This document shows, in pieces, positions 23,157 to 35,200 of a DNA stretch of 64,000 bases. The stretch covers positions 1,674,001 through 1,738,000 of the forward strand of contig JAZARR010000193.1 in assembly GCA_037389465.1 (NCBI GenBank), written 5' to 3'. The notes beneath the pieces are model-generated. The model did no database searches. It was given only the letters and a program-made list of their open reading frames with translations, and had not been told where the DNA came from. Position 1 is the stretch's first letter. Each line of letters opens with the position of its first letter. Made by a program: the position numbers and the translations under genes. Source of the DNA: Baylisascaris procyonis. Its lineage: Eukaryota > Nematoda > Chromadorea > Rhabditida > Ascarididae.

Positions 23157-26100
23157 TAAAATTAAGAAAAAAAACAATCGTTCGAAGAACACTAAAAGAG
23201 AGCATAAAACTTCAATCATAATTTCTTGCTCGTATATATTTTATTTCGCAAAGGAAGAGAAAATTTTTTTCAACGTCTAGACAACGTGCAAAAATTTCGA
23301 CATGAGTGAATTACGTATTAGCTTTTGTGAGAATATGCAATGAAACGAGGCGAATATTTCGAGTAAACGAAGAGAGTTGATGATTTTTAAAATTGAGGCG
23401 AATAAAGGAAATCGAAAATTTCGAAGAAAAACAATGCAAGCTGAAAATCAATTGACATCAACGACAATCGGGTTAATTTTAGGATTTTAGTGGAAGAAAG
23501 GGGGGGAGGTAGGATAGAGAGGGAAAGATAGCCCGAATGTCCTTCTAATTTCTAACGACAAAAATGTCCTTCTAACGACAAAAATATGAAAAAAAAATAA
23601 CAATAATTTTGTTTAAGCAAGGAAAAAACTCGCTAAATTGTTTTCTTCTTCCTATGTGCAGATCTAGTTCACCAACGAAATTAATCTGCATTTTTTAGTG
23701 CTCTGTTGGGGTCTAAAAATTCGAATGTTGAAGAAAATTATCTTGGCTAGAAGCAGAAAGAATTATTGGGCTTGTGTTTTCATACGGTAAATAGCAAATC
23801 AATGTGTTATCATAACACAATATGCATGTCCAGCTATAGAACTGATGATGTTATCAGTTCATAATATCATAACACAAACTCTTGCTATACGCTCCATATT
23901 ATCATGTTTGATTGTAAAAATTGAACAATCCATTAAAAGTTACAAGTAACTTCGATAATTTATTTGAAATATGTAGTAAAAAAATCGCAATCGATCGGTA
24001 ACCTAATGCAAAGTTCTATTTTAATAACAAATGATTTATTTTGGAAAAAAAATTGAGTAGAACGTTTTTTCATTTGAAGTGACAAATGAAAAATGAAAAA
24101 AAAAATTAGAAAATCGAAGAAAATATTGAGAAGTGAAAATTTCCACTTTAATATTAGAAAGTTAGAAAAAAGCGAAAAAGAAACTTTATTTTAAATTTTA
24201 TTTCTTATCAAAACTTATCAAAGCTCTTCGATGAATAGAACCAAATAAACTATATCAATTTCCTTAGAAGGAAATACGAATACAACTAAAAGATGCGAGA
24301 TTAATATTAAATTGTTAATTGTTACGTTTGCATAGCCTAATTAGATAAAACAATCGAAATTAGACTCATCTTAAACTTGAGCAATAAGGGGAACTAACGA
24401 TGAATAAGTCGCTATAAGCATTTATGATAGCCTTTGATTGACAAATTGAGGTATTTTTTTGGTCAATATCATTTCATAAATACATGATTGCGACATATGT
24501 TGCAAAAGTTTCGACATTTAAGAAACCGATATGAATGTGAACGATTTTTGAGAAATGATTATATTATGATATAGATTGGAAATTCGTAGCTTTATTCCAT
24601 ATTAAAATATCTAAATTTTTTATTATCGATATTAAAATGTCCGTATTAAATAACCATAATATCCATACTTAAATATTATATAAAAAATTCATATTTCATA
24701 TTGTTAACTGATTCTCGGATCATTCCTACTTAGACCATAATTTGAAGGAGGAAAAAAATTTATTGAATAAGCTGAAAAATTTTTGCATATTCGATCGTTT
24801 CGTAATGACTGATCTCATTAGCGCTCGATAGTCGCAAGAACTAAAATAATCCTAAATAATGGAAAATAAACTCAATACACTTAAAAAACTCAACGTAATT
24901 GACGAACTTTTTTTTTCTCATAGAAAAAAAGTTAATATAAATGACTTAAACGTAAATAAATGTGAACAATAATGAAAAAAATGTAAATGAAATTGAAATA
25001 TAAATGGAATTAAATTAACTTAAATTAAGTAATTGAATATGACATTTAATTATCGCTCAAGAAATTTTGGGAAGTTCGAATTTCTTCAACGAAAATGCGA
25101 TAGCGTCTAAGCGCCTCAAGGGCTAACGAATAGTTTACGCTGCAAAAGTTAAAGAGGCGGGACGAACGCCTCTTCCACAATTCACTTCATCTTTCATTGT
25201 GATAGTGTGGTTATTGACTCGTAAATGTATTTGTCGATGAAAGATTTACTCAGAAATGAGTGAAAGAATAAAGTAGTTTTAGATAAAACAAGATTATGAT
25301 CGGTGGAAAATTCTGTTTTAAAACTTCAAGGAATTCAAATAAAATTTTAGCTTTAAAAATATTCATTTCGATATTTATCTATTGGGGAATATTGCGAGCA
25401 AAGATGATGGCTTCATGAAACACTGCAAAAAAACTGACATTACTCCTTAACTCGGTGAAATTTAGGTGAATTTAGGAAATGGAATATCAAATCCAAGTGA
25501 TTAATCATTCGACGTCGGGTCCATAACATACACATATGCTTGTTTATTTTCCGAAATTCTAGTGTCTCTAAGGTGTAGATTAGATCTGAGAAGTGAATAA
25601 TCTATACATAGCTATCAGTAAGTTAGGAAGAAAGTAAACGCGAATGAGCTGGAACGGAAATATACCGAACTTTGGACATTCTATCAACGACTACCAAGCC
25701 CGACTCCAATCCATCTCCCCATTCTCCTTCCAACTCCCCCCTAATCCTTCCCTACACACTGCTACATATCAAACCTAGATCAAAGCCACCTTATAATGTG
25801 CGCTGCGTTGTCTTCTAACTACGTGAGTGGAGCCTAGCACGAATAGAGCACGAGCATCGACGCGGACAACTCACCATCCAAACGGGGTTGCATTGAATGG
25901 CAAATTGGATCCATACTGCCCCTTGAGAGAGAAATCGACAAACGGACCAATAGAAAAGAGGAGAGAGGAAGAGAATTAGAAAGAGCACAAGAAGGCAATA
26001 TCGAACGATGATTTGACGAAAGTGGAAAATCGACAAAATGGCATTCTCATCGTTTGGCTAAGCTGATACACTAGTTTTACGCATGGTCGATTTTTTTTTT

Positions 26101-28640
26101 CATCGGTAACAAATAAAATCACAAAATATAATAAGAAACTTGAGAGTATATTCAACAACATTGAACGACATGTAAATGAAAAAAATTTTTATTCATTACA
26201 ACTGCGAAAAATTTTTTGCGCTCTTTTTTCTTTTTCAGTTATCGCTTGTAGGTATTTTTTTGCGTCAAATTTACAAAAAATTTAACTAGCAATAAGAAAA
26301 AAAAAATGATTGAGGAAAATTCTAAAAACTTTAGATTTTAGAATTGAACGAATATAAATACATTGGTTTGTTTCATATATTCAAACACCAAAAATAAACA
26401 ATATTATGCAAAAAAAAAAAATAAATAAATAAATAAATTAACAGGACGCAAGCTGAATATATTAGTGGCATAAATAAATAAGTTAGCAAATGCAGCAAAA
26501 TAAAACGATCTTTTTAAAACCGCATATAATATCGATGCAATTCACAAATGGTGGCTATTGCTGCCACTTTCGAAGCAAACATAGATGACTCTCAACAGCA
26601 CACAACGTGTAACATTTTCTACGAATGTTTAGAGTAACGAAGTGGATATTCAATGATAGTCTATGTAATTGCTCTGAGGGATCAGCGGTCTTCGATAGCA
26701 CTCATCTTCTGAGATCAACGAATGCCTCGAGGAAATTTTTAAATAAGGCACTAACAACATCGTTCTATGTGTGCTTGCACGTAGCCTTAGATCAACATTC
26801 TATACTTGGAAGAAATAGTAAGCGTGCAATTTCAATGGTGAATAAAGCAATAAGATGTGATATTTAAAATGCATAATAGAAATTCTCGACGAGTGACGCC
26901 TTTAGAGATTTGTAATAAAAAAGATAAATTCGCGATAAACCGGATGTTTTTGTATCAAAACAGATCAATTCGCATCAAAACGAACAGATTCGCACCCGAA
27001 CTTTTGTCGTATTTTCTCATTTGAAATGCGTACGGTGCACATTGATCATTGTTTATCACTCCATTTCAGTGCGTCCATCGCTTTATTACATTTCCGAATA
27101 TTCCGCATTTGTTGTTTATCTATTCTTTTATGCCGTTTTCGCACTGAAGTGGTTACTAAAATATCGATATAATCAGTTACTTTACTTATACGTACAACGA
27201 TTCAGTAGTGGCCTTAGCTGTTTTCACTTCAAATACACAATTTCGGCTATATTATATGTCAAAGCCATATATTTCAATAATTCAATACAGAGAGGAAATA
27301 AACAAAGAAAAAAAAAGCAGGATAAACAAGCGGAGAACTAAAAGCAAACAGCTGGCACGATATGTGCTTTTAACAATTTGCTTGTCTGAATTATTTTCAA
27401 AGGAATTCAAAAGGCAATAAAAAAATATGCGACATAAAATCTTTGTAATTTCATCGATTCGATCGCTCATACCAATCGTTTGCTAAATATTGTTCTCTCA
27501 AATGACATGATCTACGTGCCACAAAAACTGAGCAGTGTGGAATATTCTTTTCGCTTTCTAAATGTTTTTATCTCCCCTGAAACTATTAGATCAAAATTAG
27601 AGGTGGTATAGAAAGTTGCCTCAGCGCATATATTATATCTAGCAAGTTTCTCAACTCTCCTCGAGCTTCAAACAATGGGCAGACAGCAACAGACATCACC
27701 AGACATTAATAGACATTATACCTACTTTCAACTAACAGATCTACTTAATGTCAATTTACACAGATGAAATGCTGTCGTTATGCGTAGTGCATTGCAAATG
27801 CAATTTTTTTTTTTTTTTTTGCGAAAACGCATAAAAATAATATAGTGATAAAAAAATTCATCAAAAAATCTTTTATGGGGGGGGGGGGTGGAATAAATGT
27901 GCTATCAAATTCTTCTAGAGAGTAGCGTTGTATTTAGCTAATACAACGTTGTGAAAGTGGTATAAGGAATAGAAAATAACCTCTGGAGGAAAAAAAAAGT
28001 GAAAGTATATTTTATAATCAAAAAATATCGTATTTTTGAAAACTTTTGTCTACGCTTAATTAGTCAGCTGATCGATAAAAAAAAAAAGAAGAAATATATA
28101 AGGATAGATTAGACGAATGAGCTCAACTCTATAAAGATATTCGATTTCATTGCTTTGTTTGGTTTTCTATTTATAAGTCTATACGCTGATGTATTTTAGA
28201 ATAAAATAATAAAAAAAAGAACTGAAATGCGCTTCAAAACTTTTATTTATATGTTTTCACTCACAATTATAGATTTTAAATTACTTGTAAGTGCATTTCT
28301 ATCGTAAATAAAGAGCGATTATATATTCATTGTTGCCTTTTACAACCATGAATAACATATAAACATGGCACTCAATGTTTGTTGGGGAAACTCAACGATT
28401 GTTTGTAAATTATGAAAATCGAATAGAATCAACCGTTTTAAGAAAATATAAATCTTCGTTTGTCATAGAAAATTCGATTAGAAACCTGAGAATATTTACC
28501 CTAAAATTTTTTGATTTTTTTTTTTTGTTTAAAAGGAAACTATGTTTACTCGTTGAAACCTTTGACACAGCGTGTCAGCAATATAGTGTAACATTTCAAC
28601 CGTGTGAAAATAATTCACTTTATCCAGTTCTGCAAATTCA
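23157..28640. other. Large AT-rich intergenic stretch
   Basis: Mostly featureless. One minus-strand exon-like segment at 25875-25921 sits between a CTCTCTCAAG acceptor and a GTGAGT donor (frame QYGSNLPFNATPFG). A hairpin GAGGCG/CGCCTC with a TTCGTCC loop lies near 25154-25170. A plus-strand frame of 106 codons at 27021-27341 and one of 80 codons at 26625-26867 are hydrophobic or unremarkable. A run of 12 G lies at 27877-27888. None forms a gene model I can support. Confidence 0.4.
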
Positions 28641-29087
28641 TTGGAGAGAAGGAACGATATTAGACAAACGAGGAGTAGATTGATCAAGGAGGAGTTTAGA
28701 AGCAAATATCGATCTATTGAAGCGAGAAAGAGTTGTCTCAAAAGTTGCTCTCACCGATCGAAAAAATTCAGCCTCTCCTCCCCCTCCCCCACCCCCCCCC
28801 CCCCCTACCCCTTCTTCCCCACCATAAATGAATCTGAACGACAAGATCAAAAATTTCACAGAGCATTTCAACGAATCTCGAAGCCATTGAAGGTTAGAAG
28901 GCACACAATACGACAACTCAAATCAACGATGAAACGACATTTACAGCTGGAAATTAATGTTGATCGCTTTTCGTTTATTCATTCAGTGGAAATCGACTTT
29001 TTTGATAAAACTAATGCTAAAAGTAAAGTCGTGGCACGCTTTTTCAACGCAATTTTCGCTGTGCGCGTTACGACAAAATCGTGCTAA
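28641..29087 (+). CDS. Hypothetical 148-codon open frame
   Basis: The longest uninterrupted frame in the window, ending at TAA. It begins at TTG, so if real it is an exon or starts at an internal ATG. The product is very basic, with a Ser-Pro stretch encoded by a C-rich tract, followed by a mixed hydrophilic part (for example RHLQLEINVDRFSFIHSVE). No family is recognised and splice sites are unclear. In DNA this AT-rich a frame of this length is uncommon but can arise by chance, helped by the stop-free C tract. Confidence 0.2.
   Translation: MERRNDIRQTRSRLIKEEFRSKYRSIEARKSCLKSCSHRSKKFSLSSPSPTPPPPYPFFPTINESERQDQKFHRAFQRISKPLKVRRHTIRQLKSTMKRHLQLEINVDRFSFIHSVEIDFFDKTNAKSKVVARFFNAIFAVRVTTKSC
28792..28805 (+). 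repeat. Poly-C tract in a pyrimidine-rich stretch
   Basis: A run of about 14 C, part of a CCT/CCC-rich segment from 28773 to 28820. The other strand carries the matching G runs and could form G-quadruplexes. Confidence 0.9.
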
Positions 29088-29099
29088 TGCACTATGGAA

Positions 29100-29101
<2 letters not shown>

Positions 29102-29146
<45 letters not shown>
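29102..29146. repeat. TA microsatellite
   Basis: About 45 bp of perfect alternating AT, directly after the open frame ending at 29087. Confidence 0.97.
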
Positions 29147-29147
<1 letters not shown>

Positions 29148-32100
29148 CATAACACTTTATAAAACACTTAATTTAAATATCTGTATAAATTAGTAGTATA
29201 TTATGAAAAAGAAAGGGGTGGAAAATATAAGCGTCTTGGATTGGAAGCTACTTCTTGGAAACTTTCAGATATCGTTAAAAAAGTAAACGCCTAGGGCTTT
29301 TATTAAAATCAAATACGGTAATCGAAATATTTTTAAAGAAAGCTCAAGAAGCCAAAGAACAACAATAAATTTTACCAATTCTCAAAGTCATCGTTTTAAG
29401 TGCATTTTCACGTTGAGTGAAATGAAATATATTTTGTTATCAAAAGAATTTTTTTCATTAAATTGCAAATGCATCAAAAAGATTTCTCAAAATTATCAAA
29501 ATAATAAAAATTTATTAAAAATTATCGAAAAAAAACTTTTTAGTAAAACTACTTTCCATATTTGATAAACAACGAATACGCTTAGGTGAAATCCATTTTT
29601 GCTCTTAAGTGTAATGTGATGGAAGAGAACGTTAAAACTTGAATTATATTTGCACTCTTTTGATATTGTCGTGCGGTTAGAGTTCGTGACCTTAATTACC
29701 CGATGTGGATTTATTCTAAGTTGTACCATATGAAGAAGAAGAAGAAAAATATAGCCATAAAAGAAAGAAAAAAACAACTTCGCACGAAACGCTAAACAAA
29801 TCATTTGCGCATTTTATGAGAGAATATATTGGAATAATCGCAATTTTATGCTCAATTTTTTTTTCCGTATTTTCTAACACCACATTATCGCATTTCAAAT
29901 CATCGATTCTTCATAAAACAGTAAAACTTTTCATAAAAATATTCGAAAATTTTTCCCTTAACGATAATAAAATAATGGGACATAATAATAATTGTAAATA
30001 AAGTTGAACAATTAGAAAAAGAGAAATATGAAGAAAAGAAAGATAAAAAATAAAAGAAAAAAAGATAAAAACAATAATAATAATTTGATCGATTATACTG
30101 ATCATTATTTTCTTTCCAGGAAATTCGTTTAAATATTGCGATGTCTAGAATCTCAGCAGAAACTACATTAATTTGCCTCAATCGTATCTATATTATGAAC
30201 ACCTCAATTCTAATTTTATAATGAAATAAATAGACTGGAAATGTGTAAATATTTACTGGAAAAAGCGCAATGAAAAGTTTGAAAACGAAAGGATTAATTG
30301 TTATCACCGAAATAATTGATAGCGATTCCGTTATCAGTGTGATGTTCCCCAAAAGTGCCGTAGGAACTTATTAGAGATGCCAAAATTTATGTTTTTATCA
30401 ACTTTTTATGAAGAAGGATGCTAATAATCGGTAGGGTTCTTTTACCGAGAACGAATTCAAAAATTCGAATTAGCAGCTAGTATTTTCTAATATATTTCGA
30501 TATTTTTCATCTTTTTTTCAATGAAATTACAAAAAAAAAGATCCTTTATTGTTCTTTGATTATAAGGGTTAACTAAGTTATACTTACTTATTTATTTATT
30601 TGATTTAGAAATATTTAATTAAGTTGTAGATATATAATTATACTTCGATGATATTACTAATGACTATGCCAAAAAAAGAGAGTGCCGAAGAACGAGATCA
30701 TTATGGTGTGGTGAATCGGTATTGCTGTTGTGAATTGATTACCTAACGAACTAGTTTCGCTGCGTTGACCAATATCACTCGACAACAAGGGAATAATGCT
30801 AGATAGAATCAACGTTCGCATGCAATGCAAACGTTCTTTTGTTAGCTCATTTCGATTGGAATTGCGTATTTTCTTTTAAATCTCTCTCAAAGAGAATGGG
30901 AATGACATATCTATCGACTAAGGTTATATAAAGGTTATATATATAATAGATAAAGTAAGTGCGTGATTTTTTTTTCTCTGAAGAAATTATTTCGAAAATT
31001 TGTGAATTTTTTTTTCACAAAAATTTTCATGCAATGAGATTTTTTGCAATGGGTTTTGCAAAGTGAATGAATGGTTTTCGAAGAAATTTCATGCAATACA
31101 ATACAATGAAATTATTATACGGTTATTGAATTAAAGCGCAAAATGAGAGGAGAAGCATATTGGGAAATATTCAATGGCTTAATGATTCGAATTACTTAAG
31201 AAAAATTTGAAAATGCATTTCATACAATTGAATATTTTTTGAATTTTTATTTCAATAAATTGCATAAAACATAATTCATGATATCAAAACAATATTGCCA
31301 AATAGTATTTATTCCCTTTCAACCTTTATTATGAATAAAAAATTGAAATCCTCTACAATAATCTACCCTCAAAAAAACTGGAGGTTTGCAAAAAAAAAAA
31401 AAAAAATTTCGACACTTTTATGCATGCTGTCATATCAATGCAACTATATCGAAAACTAATTAAAATATTTTCAAAAAATTACAAATTTTTTTTTATTTTT
31501 TGCAATTATTTCTGCATACTTGGCAGGTATTCTTATTAATGCCTTTCAACGATCCGATGGCAATTAAAGAGGTGAGTTCATCCTTGATACAAAATATTTC
31601 AGGAATTCGCTCGTTTTTTGCACATATAACTCGAGAGAAGAAAGGGAATAAAATTCGAAGCGAAACGATTGCTTAGCACGCAGAGATGCTAATGTGATAG
31701 ATACAGATGAATGCGTGAACATCGTATCGTCTAAGACAATCAGTAGAAATGAACTTGAAATTATAAATGAAAAAACTTATAACATGAACGACTTATTTGT
31801 GTTTCAACCCTCTCAGATGGCTATAAAAAATTAATATTTGATGTATAAAAAACTATAGCACCTCCTGATCACTGAGATTTCATTTAATGGTAATATGTGG
31901 AAATTTATATTGAAATATCTCAATAATAAGCTATTGTTTTATGAAAATTAAACAATTTTCTATAGTTTCGGAAACTTTTCGAGTAAAATAGTTATGATTA
32001 TCTTTAAAAAACTCAATATATACTAATATAAAAATTAATAATGTTTTTGAAAATAAACACTGAAAAAAAATCGAATAAACATGAAGATATGCTTTTATAA

Positions 32101-32244
32101 AACACTGATAGAACATCAATTTGCATTTGTATTATAATTGGCCGCATTAAAGCCTCAGGGAAAAGTCGGAAAATGCCTTAGGTGATTATCTATAAGATGA
32201 AACATATTGATACAAACAATAATAATAAGAATAAATGTCAACTA
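29147..32244. other. AT-rich spacer with plus-strand exon-like fragments
   Basis: Downstream of the esterase stop. Plus-strand fragments: an acceptor TTTCTTTCCAG at 30119 followed by about 33 open codons, an ATG frame at 30666 opening MPKKESAEERDHYGV, and a very exon-like block at 31527-31571, listed separately. The remainder shows no coding signal. Confidence 0.4.
31527..31571 (+). CDS. Orphan exon candidate, 15 codons
   Basis: Read in frame it gives VFLLMPFNDPMAIKE. It is preceded by TACTTGGCAG and followed by the consensus donor GTGAGT. Just 31 bp later a TATTTCAG acceptor leads into EFARFLHI and a TAA. An ATG block at 30666-30710 could join it in phase 0 through a GTGAAT donor, giving a 38-residue protein. 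The splice signals and local codon pattern are good, but the family is not recognised and the gene model is speculative. Confidence 0.3.
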
Positions 32245-35200
32245 TCATCGATTAACAACAATATTATCGTATGGTTTTGCTCGAGGGCTATGACATCGTG
32301 TCGCAACGATACATATAACACTTAACCATATCACTAATGCTATCGCAGCCACTAATAACCATAATGCCCACCATGCACGTCGATAAGCCGATAACTGCAA
32401 CAAAAAAAGTTCACATTTTATATATTCACTAAGAAAATTTACGTATATTTGCTCGCATCAAAAAATTCATTAAAAAATTTATAATTTGGGAAAGAAAAAT
32501 TTCAATGAGAAAAAAAAAATTTTAAAAAGTTTTAACAATACCTGTAATCTTTCCTCATTAGTAAGTTCATCGGTATTCTTTGAAGGAGTTTTATCTTTTA
32601 TCGTATATTCTTCGAGAAGAATCGTTTCCTTATTCCAGAAATTTGTCACCGGCCAATGTAGACTTCCTTTTGCTTTCCTAAATTAAAGGAAATTTTTATC
32701 GCAACGAATTTCAATGAAAGACGCTGAACTTTAAATGGGATTAAAAAATACAGCTGAAATGAGTTATCATATATGACGAAAGGAAATGAAATATTGCCTT
32801 CGTTTTTTTTCTCTATTCTATTCATGATCGATGAGAAATTTATAAAATAATGCAAAAAAAAATTATAAAATAATGCAAAAAAAATTTAAAAAATGCAAAA
32901 AAAGTGTTTATTCATTTCCAATATATGAATTTATAAAATCCCTCTCAACGATCTTTTAAGAAAATGATAAATTTCAGAGGTATTTAAAAATATTCGGGAA
33001 TTCTGTCGTCTTATAGCTCCTACAATACTAATTATAGAAGCAAATTTTGTAATTTACTCTTCTATCACCAAACAACATTGTAATTTCACTCAAAAATATG
33101 AATAAATAGTGGAAAGTTTTTTTCATTAAGCTTATTCATCTATACAGCTTTTACTTATCTCTCATTATCGTATTTCATATCCCACTTTATAAACACTTTA
33201 AATATTTTTTTAAGATATGAGAAATCTCTTGATATTTCATACCCTTAATGCTAAGCAAAAGTGGAATAAGGGAGTTTCAATGAATAGCAAAAAATATTCA
33301 CAATGAAAAATGGCAATTGAGTAAAAAAAAAACAGAATAGACGTCATGGATTGATAAAAGAAATAAAGGCCAACATGCAATATGATGGAGTAACTCTCTA
33401 AAAAAAAGGATCGCAGAAACCAATTGCGTTAGAAAATTATTGAATTGTTAAAAATAGAAATGATATAAAGAGTGAATTATACACATTAAATAATTAAATG
33501 ATTAAAATAAAATAAAGTTTTATGCATATTGTAGAGTGAGTATGTATGACTGATTCAATCTGTTACATACAAAACCATCTACGCTCTATTATTTCATAGT
33601 AATTTATGCGGATGCAAGTTGAAAACAATGATTTTAATCATTGACAATAACGAACAACAATAATTTCATATTCAAATAAAACAAAGAAAAATTCAACACT
33701 CACTTGGGTGGTAAATCAAGAATTGCATATTCTGCTGAAGAATTCGTAAACGGTGGCCATTTGAAACCATTCCATGGTATTGGTGTTGGATCACTATAAT
33801 TATCAAATATATATATTTTTTTATTTCGTTTAAATAATATCTGTAATTCCTAGCAGATTGAATAGCCGTTTTGGGTGATTTTTAATGTTGAACTCTTCCA
33901 TCTTGTTCCGATCTGGCTGATTCGATCTAATATTTAGAGAAAATTTATTAAAAACAACACTTATATTTTTAAAAAAATATAGGCCTTGAAATTAGAATAA
34001 AAAATAGCGTTGTTTAATTAAAATTCGTCGATTGATTTTCACTGCTATGACTTATATGTAGTAAAGCATTCCTCCTTTGAAGCCCAATAGTCGTGAATTG
34101 AGCATAGATGCAATAATTTCTGAGGGATTTCAAAAATTACGAAGAAACCAACTATAAAGCTATTTTAGTTAACTCTAGGCTCAATTATTTAGCATTTTAT
34201 TCTTTAATATTTTCTTAAACTTCGATAGGTTTTAGAAATGATTTACCAGTTTGAAATTTAAATATTTGCTAAAATTTTCGTAAATAATAGGGAAATAATT
34301 AGCACAACAAATTTTCTTTATGAATTTTTAATGCATTTTAATATTTCATCGAAAATTTTAATCGTTGTATGCAAAAAAAAGAAATAAATAAGATTGGCAA
34401 TCAAATCGAATCATAAAATTTAGAAAATTTCACCAAAAAAAAAATTAAAAATTTTTTTAAATGGCTTATATTAATAGAAGAATAGTAATTAGTTTTTTCA
34501 TCAGCTAGAAAACTTGTAAGGAATAGATGCAAATTGTGAGAAACAAATTTTTTTTATTGCCTACCAACTGGGAAGTGATATTTACTAAAAAAAAGCTGCA
34601 GAAGTCTTACAATCTGAAAAGTTGGAAAACCTCTGAAAAGTTGAAAAATCTCGGTACATCGTAGTATCTCGAATGAAATCCCGCCTTAATAATCAACCCC
34701 TTCCCCCCTCAGCCTCCTTTCCCTCTCCCATAAAACTACTTCAAATTTTTTGGTCGAAGGAAGTCTTCTTTTAACAAAGTTACTCCCCTTATTCCTCGAA
34801 AACATCTCCTTTCTGCAAAAAGAATTTAAAAGAACCCATTTTTACGTATCCTCTAGATACATTTAAAAAATTATGGGAAATTTTCAAAGCATAATGACAT
34901 TATTCGACCTGATAACTATCCAGGTGTAAATTAAAAAAATTAAAGTGAAAATTTCTAAGGTATAGAAGTGTTAAGTGAAAAAATTCGATTTAAATCTATA
35001 TGGGAAACAGCTAACCCATCTCTGACAAAATTAGTAATAACTTACCCATCTTTGACAAAATTAGTGATCATAGTTGTCAACATTTGTGACATTTGTCGAT
35101 CACGTTTCGTATATGGTTCAATTTGTAAATTACTCGAATAACCTCGTGTGAATATGAAAGCATGATCGAGACCATGAAAAGCTTTTCGTGCATTTTGATC

